The notes beneath the pieces were generated by a model that had not been told where the DNA came from, made no database searches, and worked only from the letters and a program-made list of their open reading frames with translations. From assembly GCF_001720165.1 (NCBI RefSeq), contig NZ_MCRI01000027.1, positions 1-34,870 of the forward strand: DNA of 34,870 nucleotides. The letters are read 5' to 3'. Positions 1-7,626 of this stretch are shown here, in pieces; positions within the stretch are counted from its first letter, which is position 1; each line of letters begins with the position of its first letter. A program made the translations under genes and the position numbers. The DNA is from Methylophaga muralis (GTDB lineage Bacteria; Pseudomonadota; Gammaproteobacteria; Nitrosococcales; Methylophagaceae).

Positions 1-22
1 AACTTTTCTGGAGTTAAAACGC

Positions 23-541
23 ATGGCAGTTATCGGCTCATCGCTTACGGAACAAGTAGAGCAACTCTATAAGGAACACCGCAGCTGGCTATCGATTTTT
101 ATTCAGCGTCGTACAGGTTGTCCTCAGGTTACAGCTGATCTTATTCATGATACTTACTTGAAAATTTTAACCAGTGGCCGGCTTCCCAAAAAACAGGACT
201 CAAAACGATTCCTCACGCATATCGCTAAAGGACTGTTGATTGACAATTATCGTCGTAAACAAATTGAGGAAGCTTATCAGGATTATTTACTGCAACTTCC
301 ACAAGACCATGCTCCTTCCGCAGAAACACATGTACAGATGATAGAAGCGCTCACTGAAATTGATGCTCTGCTGCACCGTTTACCCGACAATGTTCGTGAA
401 GCGTTATTGCTCAGACAACTGGATAATCTCAGTTATAAAGAAATTGCCAAACGTATGAATGTCTCGGTTTCCTCCGTGGAAAAATACATTGCCAAAGGCC
501 TGCAGGCCTGTATAGAAGCCGCTATCGAAGATCGTATTTAA
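23..541 (+). CDS. FecI-type ECF RNA polymerase sigma factor
   Basis: Probable iron/haem-responsive sigma factor that would direct RNA polymerase to the haem-uptake promoters when released by its FecR partner. The 172-residue protein has the two-domain ECF layout: region 2 at about residues 11-77 (LIHDTYLKIL, then the FLTHIAKGLLIDNYRR segment that contacts the -10) and region 4 at about 105-165 (LPDNVREALLLRQLDNLSYK, then the IAKRMNVSVSSVEKYIAKGL recognition helix). An SD-like GGAG lies about ten bases before the ATG. The gene converges on tonB with only 8 bp between the stops. The usual downstream fecR is absent here; the only fecR in the window is about 10 kb away, upstream of the receptor gene. 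Its own promoter lies outside the window. Family is clear; the target promoters are inferred. Confidence 0.93.
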   Translation: MAVIGSSLTEQVEQLYKEHRSWLSIFIQRRTGCPQVTADLIHDTYLKILTSGRLPKKQDSKRFLTHIAKGLLIDNYRRKQIEEAYQDYLLQLPQDHAPSAETHVQMIEALTEIDALLHRLPDNVREALLLRQLDNLSYKEIAKRMNVSVSSVEKYIAKGLQACIEAAIEDRI

Positions 542-549
542 CTTGCCAT

Positions 550-1378
<829 letters not shown>

Positions 1379-1401
<23 letters not shown>

Positions 1402-1810
1402 GCCCTACCAGGGCAATCTTCATGTAACCGGCTGTTCCCAAAGCAGTGATAACCTGCATTAATTCTTCATAGCTCAGGCGTTTGTCTGCCCGTAGAAAAA
1501 TGCGCGTTTCCCGATCTGGAACAAGTTTCAAGAATTGCTGTTCCAGTGTCTCCAATGTAAGCCTGTCTTCGTCATTCACTGTCAGCGTCATATCAGCTTC
1601 TACTGAAAGATAAACCGGTTTCTGCTCTACCGAAGGTGGCTGAACAGAGGTGGTTGGCAGATCAATAGGAATACTGGCAGTTGCCAATGGCGCCGCCACC
1701 ATAAATATGATCAGTAACACCAGCATTACATCAATAAATGGCGTGACATTTATGTCATGATTTTCCGGTAGGTCCTGCTCACCCGTATGGTTTGAAAATC
1801 CACCTATCAC
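1379..1810 (-). CDS. exbD: ExbD, TonB-system proton channel subunit
   Basis: Forms the ExbB-ExbD proton-driven motor that energises TonB. The 143-residue protein has one N-terminal membrane helix (about residues 25-45) carrying the family's conserved Asp in NVTPFIDVMLVLLIIFMV, followed by a periplasmic ExbD/TolR domain ending in the LVGLEK segment. Its start overlaps the exbB stop by 4 bp, and its 3' end overlaps the start of tonB, so the three are translationally coupled. The local context (haem oxygenase upstream, tonB downstream) indicates the TonB rather than the Tol system. Confidence 0.95.
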
Positions 1811-2766
1811 GCGCTCACCGCTGCTGCTTTTTTGATTTGTGGAAAATCAAGTGTCGTAACAGGAGAAGCAAGACTTTGCCGATCCAGATCACGACTCACC
1901 AGAATTAATAAACTGGTTGAAACATCGCCCAGTAGGGAACGATAAGCGGTAATCTTACGAGAGAAATGATTGTAGATAACTACAGCAGGAATCGCAGCGA
2001 TCAGGCCCATGGCCGTTGCCAGAAGAGCTTCGGCAATCCCAGGCGCAACCACCGCCAGATTAGTTGTCTGTGAACGTGCAATGCCAATAAAGGCATTCAT
2101 AATGCCCCAAACGGTCCCAAATAAACCGACAAAAGGAGCAACTGCCCCCACTGTTGCCAAGATACCCATTCCAGTACCCATAGAACTGGCTTCAGCAATT
2201 TGAATGCGCTCCAATCTGGCAGCAATCCGTTGTTTAACGCCCTCATCTACCCAGGCATTTTCCTGTCTGGACAAAGTAAGTTCTTGTTCGGTGACATCAA
2301 TCAATGTTTGTCCGGCACTTACTGCCGGTTTTAATTCGTGAACTTCGGCAAATCGGTGTAATGCCATAACTTGGCTCAGCAGTTTTTTCACCTGCTTTCT
2401 GGCACTTGCTAGCTGCAGCCATTTTGCCAACCATATCGCCCATGTCAGCATGGATGCGGCCAGCAACACTAACATCACTGACTTAACCACCCAGTCAGCT
2501 GCCTGATACATTCCCAAAGGGGAGAGATCGTGAGCCACATCTCCCATCTCTTTTTTTTCAAGAAGCTCTTCTTGTTGGAGATCTAGTGCAGCATTGTTTT
2601 CCACGTTAAGTTGCATGTTTTGACTGGCTGAACCATCAACCTGTTCAGTATCAGTAACTTCGGTTTTATCTGTGGTTACAGCTGGAGCCAACGTATCCTC
2701 CGCCATAACCGAAACAACCATGGTTAGCCCCAAACACAACGGAATTATCTGTTTCAGTAATGTCAT
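1807..2766 (-). CDS. exbB: ExbB, TonB-system proton channel subunit
   Basis: MotA/TolQ/ExbB-family inner-membrane proton channel subunit. At 319 residues it is the long form: a cleavable signal peptide (about residues 1-22, ending VMA-E), a periplasmic extension of some 60 residues rich in Asp, Gln and Glu, a first membrane helix near 90-112, a cytoplasmic loop, and two C-terminal helices with the family signatures GILATVGAVAPFVGLFGTVW and APGIAEALLATAMGLIAAIP. It starts 3 bp after the DUF454 stop and overlaps exbD by 4 bp, placing it inside the hemO operon. Long ExbB proteins of this sort are common in marine gammaproteobacterial TonB systems. Confidence 0.95.
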   Translation of the reverse strand: MTLLKQIIPLCLGLTMVVSVMAEDTLAPAVTTDKTEVTDTEQVDGSASQNMQLNVENNAALDLQQEELLEKKEMGDVAHDLSPLGMYQAADWVVKSVMLVLLAASMLTWAIWLAKWLQLASARKQVKKLLSQVMALHRFAEVHELKPAVSAGQTLIDVTEQELTLSRQENAWVDEGVKQRIAARLERIQIAEASSMGTGMGILATVGAVAPFVGLFGTVWGIMNAFIGIARSQTTNLAVVAPGIAEALLATAMGLIAAIPAVVIYNHFSRKITAYRSLLGDVSTSLLILVSRDLDRQSLASPVTTLDFPQIKKAAAVSA

Positions 2767-2769
2767 TAA

Positions 2770-3156
2770 TTATTTCTCGTTTTCACAGCTTAACATTGGC
2801 ATTTCAGGTCGACGGGCCAACCAAATCATCACTAATGCCATCATGACTGGCACGGAGCATTTCACCCATACCGGCGCATTAGAGGAAATCAACAGCATAG
2901 TGCTGAGTAACATGCTTAGGCCAGCGATCCACTTGGCTCGCCGAGGAATAGCTCGATGGGTTTGCCTTTGCTTAATCAACGGCCCAAATCGTGGATGTGC
3001 CAATAACCAATCATGTAATTTAGGCCAGCCATTGGCCGAAGCCCATACAGCTAACAGCACAAACTCTGTGGTAGGAATACCGGGAAGAATGACCCCAATA
3101 AAAGCCAATGCGACAAAAAATAATGCCAGCAAACGCCACAGTGCTATTTTTAACAT
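2770..3156 (-). CDS. DUF454 (YbaN family) small inner-membrane protein
   Basis: YbaN/DUF454-family membrane protein with no established biochemical activity. The 128 residues hold the N-terminal helix (about 5-28) ending in the family-typical GVILPGIPTTEFVLLAVWA, a middle basic segment (PKLHDWLLAHPRFGPLIKQ, then RAIPRRAKW) and two C-terminal helices (about 75-115). The start codon overlaps the hemO stop (TAATG) and the stop is 3 bp before exbB, so it is co-translated with haem oxygenase and the TonB motor. That position suggests a role linked to haem or iron handling, but nothing in the sequence says what it does. Confidence 0.88.
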   Translation of the reverse strand: MLKIALWRLLALFFVALAFIGVILPGIPTTEFVLLAVWASANGWPKLHDWLLAHPRFGPLIKQRQTHRAIPRRAKWIAGLSMLLSTMLLISSNAPVWVKCSVPVMMALVMIWLARRPEMPMLSCENEK

Positions 3157-3791
3157 TAGCCAGCCACTTCTTTTTTACCAGTGACCATAATTTCATCAAC
3201 GGTTTCAGTCACAAAATAAAAAGCCTGTTTGGCTGCATCCAGAGCTTGTTTTCTTTGCAAATCATTAAGCGTCAAACTATCCAGTATTGCTTTGAATTCA
3301 CGCCAATGGGTGGCTCTGCCATCACTATGCGCGGCCATATGTCTGGCACCATAGGTCTCAGACAGACCCAATGAATTTTTAACGTGTTTAAGCAGCATGG
3401 CGGCGCCCAGTGTCGAACCTTCAATGGTGTACAACCAGCCTAGACCAGCATAGGGATCAGTAATTTTAAAAAGCTGACCTAGCTGCTGATCATGTTGCTG
3501 CAGTTCAATTGGAATAGCTAAATCAGCACAGTCCTGCAATACGGCATTTAATCTACTGCGTTGCTCGATTTCAGGGATAAGGTTATTGATCTGTTGATTG
3601 TGATAAACCTGCTCACCAGCTGAGTGCAAACGAAGTTGCATCCGTAAAAATCCTTGATAATGAGCGTTATCGGCAAAAGGGTTAAGCTGCATAACACGTC
3701 GATCCAATTGATCATGTATCGCATGAGTGCCTTCTTTCAGATACACCGAAAATACTTCTGAATCTACTGATTGTGTCATTTTTATATCCAT
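3156..3791 (-). CDS. hemO: Haem oxygenase (HemO/PigA type), biliverdin-producing
   Basis: Cytoplasmic enzyme that opens imported haem with O2 and electrons, giving biliverdin, CO and free iron. The 211 residues match the bacterial HemO layout: the proximal haem ligand is expected at His26 in THAIHDQLD, and the flexible distal helix is GLGWLYTIEGSTLGAAMLLK (about 116-135), followed by a YGARHMAAHSDGRATHW segment close to Neisseria HemO. No strong SD precedes the first ATG; a second ATG at 3779 (protein starting MTQSVD) is an equally plausible start. It is the first gene of hemO-DUF454-exbB-exbD-tonB, directly behind a candidate ECF promoter, so haem degradation appears co-regulated with TonB energisation and haem uptake. 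Confidence 0.95.
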   Translation of the reverse strand: MDIKMTQSVDSEVFSVYLKEGTHAIHDQLDRRVMQLNPFADNAHYQGFLRMQLRLHSAGEQVYHNQQINNLIPEIEQRSRLNAVLQDCADLAIPIELQQHDQQLGQLFKITDPYAGLGWLYTIEGSTLGAAMLLKHVKNSLGLSETYGARHMAAHSDGRATHWREFKAILDSLTLNDLQRKQALDAAKQAFYFVTETVDEIMVTGKKEVAG

Positions 3792-3812
3792 TAAATGATA
3801 GGGGTTATCTCT

Positions 3813-3843
3813 TATACCGAACGAGATGATGATTTCCGTAAAA
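3813..3843 (-). promoter_or_regulatory. Candidate FecI-type ECF promoter of the hemO operon
   Basis: On the - strand this reads TTTTACGG, nine variable bases, then TCTCGTTCGGTATA. The same two blocks with identical spacing occur before the receptor gene at 10705-10735. About 16 bp separate ACGG from CGGTATA, as expected for -35 and -10 elements of an ECF promoter, and GGAAAT, the -35 reported for E. coli fecA, is present here. The -10 end is 21 bp from the first hemO ATG. Recognition by the FecI-like factor at 23-541 is inferred. Confidence 0.65.
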
Positions 3844-3864
3844 ATAAATACGTAAGATTCGCAT

Positions 3865-5184
3865 TTATTTATTTTTCAATTCTCTGGCACGCTTGGAATA
3901 AGCTGTAGCTTTGCTAGGTTTTCCCCAAGAGTTATACAATGCGGCGAGATTATCCAGAGCAATCAACAGACTGTCCTTATCGGCATATGTACTGCTATCC
4001 AGCAGCTTCAATGCTTGTAAAAATAATGGTTCAGCTTTCGCATATTGCCTTTGGTTGTAATAGATCGTTGCGCTGTAGGTCGCTATTTTTGATGCTTCAA
4101 GAGGTCGCAAATTCAGCTTGTCGTGAAGTAATAGACTTTGTTCGAATAAAGCCAAAGCCGCTTTATTGTCTTTTTGCTGTAGCTTGAGACTTGCCCGATT
4201 TCCCAGAATCAAAGCCTGCTCAATGGAATCACTTTTATTCAGCTCTGCCAGCAGGGTGAGTGCCTGTTGGTAAAATTTGTCAGCCTGCTCATAGTTTTCA
4301 TCAAGTTGCTGACGCAATGCCAGTTCGTTGAGGTGCATCACACTGGCCAGGCTCGGCGTGGTTTGTTGCTGCCGTAACAGTAATGCCTGCTCACGTATTG
4401 GTGTAGATTTGGCTTGCTGGTGGCTATCTTCATAAGCTGTTGCCAGTAACTCCAACACCAGCAACTGACGCTCATTCTCCGGCGATGACTGTTGCTGCAA
4501 TAACTGTCTGACCTGCTCAAGTAATTCAATTGCCTGTTTATTCTGCTGCTGTGCTATTTGAATCTGTGCCAGTAACATACGCAAATCCACCGAGTCTTCG
4601 ATAGATTCTGGCTGGTGATTAAACTGGCTGTGTTCCGGAAAGCCAGCTAACGCTTTTTTAATCACACTTTCTGCCTCGGTAAATTGTTTTTCCTCTGTCA
4701 GAATATGAGCCTGTGCTAATACTGCCTGCCACAACTTATTATCACCGGTACTGTTTAAGGCAAGATAGTCGTTGATAGCCTGTTGATAAGAGTGTCTGGC
4801 CCGCTCGGAGTTACTGGCCTGTTCTAATAATTGCCCCTGATTGAATAACAACTGACTCAGTTGTTCATGGGGTTCTCCAAATGCCTGTCGGCTCAGTTCC
4901 ACAGCCTGATTTATCGCTTGCAGCGCCTGATCGACCTGCCCTTGGGCTGAGTAAATATAGGCCAGCATATTTAAACTGCTTGCTTTATAGGCAGCGCCAT
5001 TGTCTGCCTTTTCAGCAACGCGGATGGCTTGTTGAATTGTGTGTTCCGCCAACAGATAGTTTCCATCCTGATAGGCTTGTGTCGCTTGTGATTGAAACTG
5101 CTGCCAATCGGCCGTTTCAGCACGGGATTGCAGGCTAAAAGCTAATAAGCCTAGGATCAGTAAAAAAGCATGAAAAGAGCGCAT
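3865..5184 (-). CDS. Periplasmic tetratricopeptide-repeat protein of the Slam/haem locus
   Basis: A 439-residue all-helical repeat protein with a signal peptide (about residues 1-22, MRSFHAFLLILGLLAFSLQS, cleaved after RAE or nearby), so it should act in the periplasm. Several TPR units of the kinesin-light-chain style can be seen, for example ALQAINQAVELSRQAFGEPH, ADKFYQQALTLLAELNKSD and AEPLFLQALKLLDSS, with a Gln-rich middle (about 205-280). No enzymatic motif is visible. It starts 28 bp after slam and ends just before the hemO promoter, making it the last gene of the receptor-hemophore-slam run. A scaffold or chaperone role for Slam substrate export is a reasonable guess, not something the sequence shows. 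Confidence 0.85.
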   Translation of the reverse strand: MRSFHAFLLILGLLAFSLQSRAETADWQQFQSQATQAYQDGNYLLAEHTIQQAIRVAEKADNGAAYKASSLNMLAYIYSAQGQVDQALQAINQAVELSRQAFGEPHEQLSQLLFNQGQLLEQASNSERARHSYQQAINDYLALNSTGDNKLWQAVLAQAHILTEEKQFTEAESVIKKALAGFPEHSQFNHQPESIEDSVDLRMLLAQIQIAQQQNKQAIELLEQVRQLLQQQSSPENERQLLVLELLATAYEDSHQQAKSTPIREQALLLRQQQTTPSLASVMHLNELALRQQLDENYEQADKFYQQALTLLAELNKSDSIEQALILGNRASLKLQQKDNKAALALFEQSLLLHDKLNLRPLEASKIATYSATIYYNQRQYAKAEPLFLQALKLLDSSTYADKDSLLIALDNLAALYNSWGKPSKATAYSKRARELKNK

Positions 5185-5212
5185 AACATTCTCGATTTCG
5201 GGATTAAATTGA

Positions 5213-6721
5213 TCAGAAACGTTTTTCCAGTTTCAGGCTGACACTGTTGCTGTCATAGGAATATAGCCAGTCCACATTGCTCTGCACTTTTCGGTGTTTA
5301 AAAGTTAGATTAGGCTCCAATCCATAAACAGCGAGGGTCGGAAAACGCAGAATAACGGTATAGTTTTGTTCGAAATCCTTACGCTGCTCATCCAATAACG
5401 CATTAAATGCATCATGTTCTCGTTCCCGTAATGACACGAAAAGCACTGCATTAATATGCTCATTAAAGTTCTTGGCAACACCCGCCCTGACACCAATTTG
5501 TTCATATGCATTTTGTTCAACTTCGGCTGTTTTACGGGTCCAATCCAGACCGCCAAATAATGTCCAGTTATTTGGCAAGCCATACCATGCTGTGGCATAG
5601 CTAGACCAGATACCACCGTCGTACTGGTCGGCAAGAATGTCTTTTCGGTATTGCTGATCCTTATAGTCTGCTTCCAGCTTGAACATCACTTTGTCGGTCA
5701 GATAATGCAGCCATTCGCCATGCAAACCCGCAGCTCCGTATAGCGAATCATTACCGTAACGAACAAACTCAAATGATGGTGCTAAAGAATACTGATTACG
5801 CATATCGTGGTAGCTATAGCCGAACTGGGTGCTCAACTGGCTTTCGTTATAAATCGAATGATCTTTATAACTTTGCCCAAACCATAACGAACGGAAAAAC
5901 AGACCATGATGACCAGACAGTGCAAAACGTTTGTTTAACGTCAGCTCATAATCCACTCCATGCGATTTAACAGCTTCCGGGGTGGCACGTTCAAACAGGC
6001 AAACCGAGCCGTAGAAAAACAGACAGCTGTAACTTTCCGATGTCTGGTTTAGATTATCCGACCAGGTTGGGCCTAATGCGATAGAACCTTGCCATGCCTG
6101 ACGTTTATCAACCGCTTGCAGAAAGCTGTCGACGGTAGTGAGTACACCCTGCTGGCGAGCATCTGCCGGATTAAGCGACTGAGCAATCTGCTGAAACATG
6201 GCTTCCGATTCGGCATCTTTGCGATTTTCAAACAGCACACGTGCCAGTTCCAGCTGACCGAGCATAAAATCCGGTTTAATATCAAGCAGTGTTTTAAATT
6301 CTGCTTCGGCCTGTTGCATATTGCCCTGCAGTCTGGCGAGAGAGCCCTGAGCATAGGCAATCAACATTGGATCTGCATTGGCAAAGGTCTGATATTCATC
6401 CAGAAAATAAATCACTGCGGGCCATTGTTTCTGTTGAATCGACATGTATAACGCTCGCCCAACATCATTCACATCATGTTTGATCGTGTAAGTCTTACCA
6501 TCAATCGTTAAGGTCGGACGCTCTCCTTTGAGGTAATCCTCATCCTTGAGGATTTGGCGTTCTTGCTCATTTGATTGCAGATCAATACTTTGATTCAGCC
6601 GCAGAGAAGTATCCTTATCATCCGCCCAGCCGTTCTGAGTGGCTAATAGACTGATAAAAAGTACTGCAACGATCGTCAATCTCCGTGAAGAAACAAACGT
6701 TAAACGTAATTCAGGCAACAT
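5213..6721 (-). CDS. Slam (DUF560) outer-membrane hemophore/lipoprotein exporter
   Basis: Surface lipoprotein assembly modulator family: an outer-membrane barrel that moves TbpB-like or hemophilin-like substrates to the cell surface or medium. The 502-residue protein has a signal peptide (hydrophobic TIVAVLFISLLATQNGWA), a periplasmic TPR-like domain (about residues 75-195, including AEAEFKTLLDIKPDFMLGQL) and a C-terminal DUF560 barrel (about 205-502) opening with GSIALGPTWSDNLNQTSES and ending LKLEKRF with terminal Phe. A Cys pair in CLFFYGSVC lies in an early loop. I chose the ATG at 6721: the longer reading from 6775 would be encoded by the terminator hairpin. Its RBS is weak. Its substrate is almost certainly the neighbouring hemophore. 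Confidence 0.92.
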   Translation of the reverse strand: MLPELRLTFVSSRRLTIVAVLFISLLATQNGWADDKDTSLRLNQSIDLQSNEQERQILKDEDYLKGERPTLTIDGKTYTIKHDVNDVGRALYMSIQQKQWPAVIYFLDEYQTFANADPMLIAYAQGSLARLQGNMQQAEAEFKTLLDIKPDFMLGQLELARVLFENRKDAESEAMFQQIAQSLNPADARQQGVLTTVDSFLQAVDKRQAWQGSIALGPTWSDNLNQTSESYSCLFFYGSVCLFERATPEAVKSHGVDYELTLNKRFALSGHHGLFFRSLWFGQSYKDHSIYNESQLSTQFGYSYHDMRNQYSLAPSFEFVRYGNDSLYGAAGLHGEWLHYLTDKVMFKLEADYKDQQYRKDILADQYDGGIWSSYATAWYGLPNNWTLFGGLDWTRKTAEVEQNAYEQIGVRAGVAKNFNEHINAVLFVSLREREHDAFNALLDEQRKDFEQNYTVILRFPTLAVYGLEPNLTFKHRKVQSNVDWLYSYDSNSVSLKLEKRF

Positions 6722-6730
6722 AATTCGGCT

Positions 6731-6772
6731 TCGGTAATAAAAGAAAAAGCCAGATGCCCGAAGGCATCTGGC
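6731..6772 (-). terminator. Intrinsic terminator between hemophore and slam
   Basis: On the - strand a perfect 10-bp stem, GCCAGATGCC / GGCATCTGGC, encloses a TTCG tetraloop (6749-6772) and is followed at once by TTTTTCTTTT. It starts 27 bp after the hemophore stop and ends about 10 bp before the slam start, so it should cut most transcripts after the hemophore and leave slam to read-through. Confidence 0.9.
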
Positions 6773-6799
6773 CATATTTCATCCATGAAACAGCAATGA

Positions 6800-7540
6800 T
6801 TACTGAGCACCACCAAATGCGGTGTCCAGGTCACGGTTGCTGGTGAACTTGGCAATCCCCGCTAACGCAGCAGCATTGGCACCGAAGAAGTGACCTTCAG
6901 CGGTTCCACCCACACTACCATTTGCTAATGCACCACCAGAAAAGCTAGCATTCGAACTGTTAATAGCTGCATTAATAGCAATAGTAAGCCCCGTTCTACT
7001 CATAGAACCAGACAAGTTTCCTGTACCGAAATTTGCATTCAACGTGCCTGTCAGCAGGTTGCTACCGTTATAGTTATTAATACCATTTATGTTATATGAC
7101 GCTATGCCTGTTGTTGGCATCGTGGTATTTTGCGATTCACCTGCATAGTAAACGACTCTGGTAGGATCGTTGGTTGTACCATTTTGTGACCATTCACCAA
7201 AATAGACTTCATTGCCCGAAATTTTGGCAAAGTCAAAATAACCAAGAGCTGCATGAGATGGTGGCATCATTGCTGGTGTAATAGTATTGATACCGTTACT
7301 GTCATCAGCGACCATACTATCCAAACCGCTAAAACTAACCATAGCACCAGAATGAAAGTCAGTGACGCCCACACCCGGAGCACCTTCTGTACCTGGATGG
7401 TCGATGCTTGTATCAGTAGTTCCACCGACGGTAATATCACCGAGATAACTCTGACCAGACACTGTTGTTGGATCAGCTTGAGTAACACTGGCCAGACCTA
7501 ACATTAACGCTAGAATAGACAGTTTATTTGTGATTTTCAT
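6800..7540 (-). CDS. Hemophilin/TbpB-barrel family secreted hemophore (Slam substrate)
   Basis: Predicted secreted haem-binding protein. The 246 residues start with a signal peptide (about 1-22, MKITNKLSILALMLGLASVT, cleaved before DPTT). The mature part is Gly/Ser/Thr/Asn rich and beta-predicted, and the last third has the TbpB-like eight-strand barrel ending GGTAEGHFFGANAAALAGIA followed by DTAFGGAQ, the hallmark of Slam-dependent proteins. There is no Cys and no lipobox, so it should be a free hemophore as in Acinetobacter HphA rather than a surface lipoprotein. His48, His63, His96 and His217 are possible haem ligands. I chose the ATG at 7540 because it has AAGGA 7 bp upstream; an ATG at 7558 has none. 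Neighbours are the receptor gene upstream and slam downstream. Direct haem binding is inferred. Confidence 0.85.
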   Translation of the reverse strand: MKITNKLSILALMLGLASVTQADPTTVSGQSYLGDITVGGTTDTSIDHPGTEGAPGVGVTDFHSGAMVSFSGLDSMVADDSNGINTITPAMMPPSHAALGYFDFAKISGNEVYFGEWSQNGTTNDPTRVVYYAGESQNTTMPTTGIASYNINGINNYNGSNLLTGTLNANFGTGNLSGSMSRTGLTIAINAAINSSNASFSGGALANGSVGGTAEGHFFGANAAALAGIAKFTSNRDLDTAFGGAQ

Positions 7541-7612
7541 GGCATATTCCTTATTCATTAAAAAATAAAATTAGTTCTCGCTTTGTTTGTTAAACGTAGT
7601 TTTTTCTATATA

Positions 7613-7620
7613 TCACCTCC
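7613..7620 (-). promoter_or_regulatory. Orphan perfect Shine-Dalgarno sequence in the hemophore leader
   Basis: The - strand carries GGGAGGTGA, a near-complete anti-16S match, 7 bp after the receptor stop and about 73 bp before the hemophore ATG. No ATG or TTG start codon lies at a usable distance from it. It may act as a ribosome-bound stabiliser of a processed hemophore mRNA, like the STAB-SD of cry3 mRNA; this is inference. Confidence 0.4.
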
Positions 7621-7626
7621 CTTTGT

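Noticed and set aside
2672-3184. 170-codon open frame on the + strand opposite exbB/DUF454
   Set aside because: It is a shadow of two clear genes on the - strand, has no domain and no RBS.
6722-6775. Longer slam start at 6775
   Set aside because: The extra 18 residues are encoded by the terminator hairpin and its T-run, and have no resemblance to a signal peptide start.
7541-7626. Third copy of the ECF promoter motif before the hemophore
   Set aside because: Neither TTTACGG nor TCGGTATA is found there; the hemophore is probably read from the receptor promoter.
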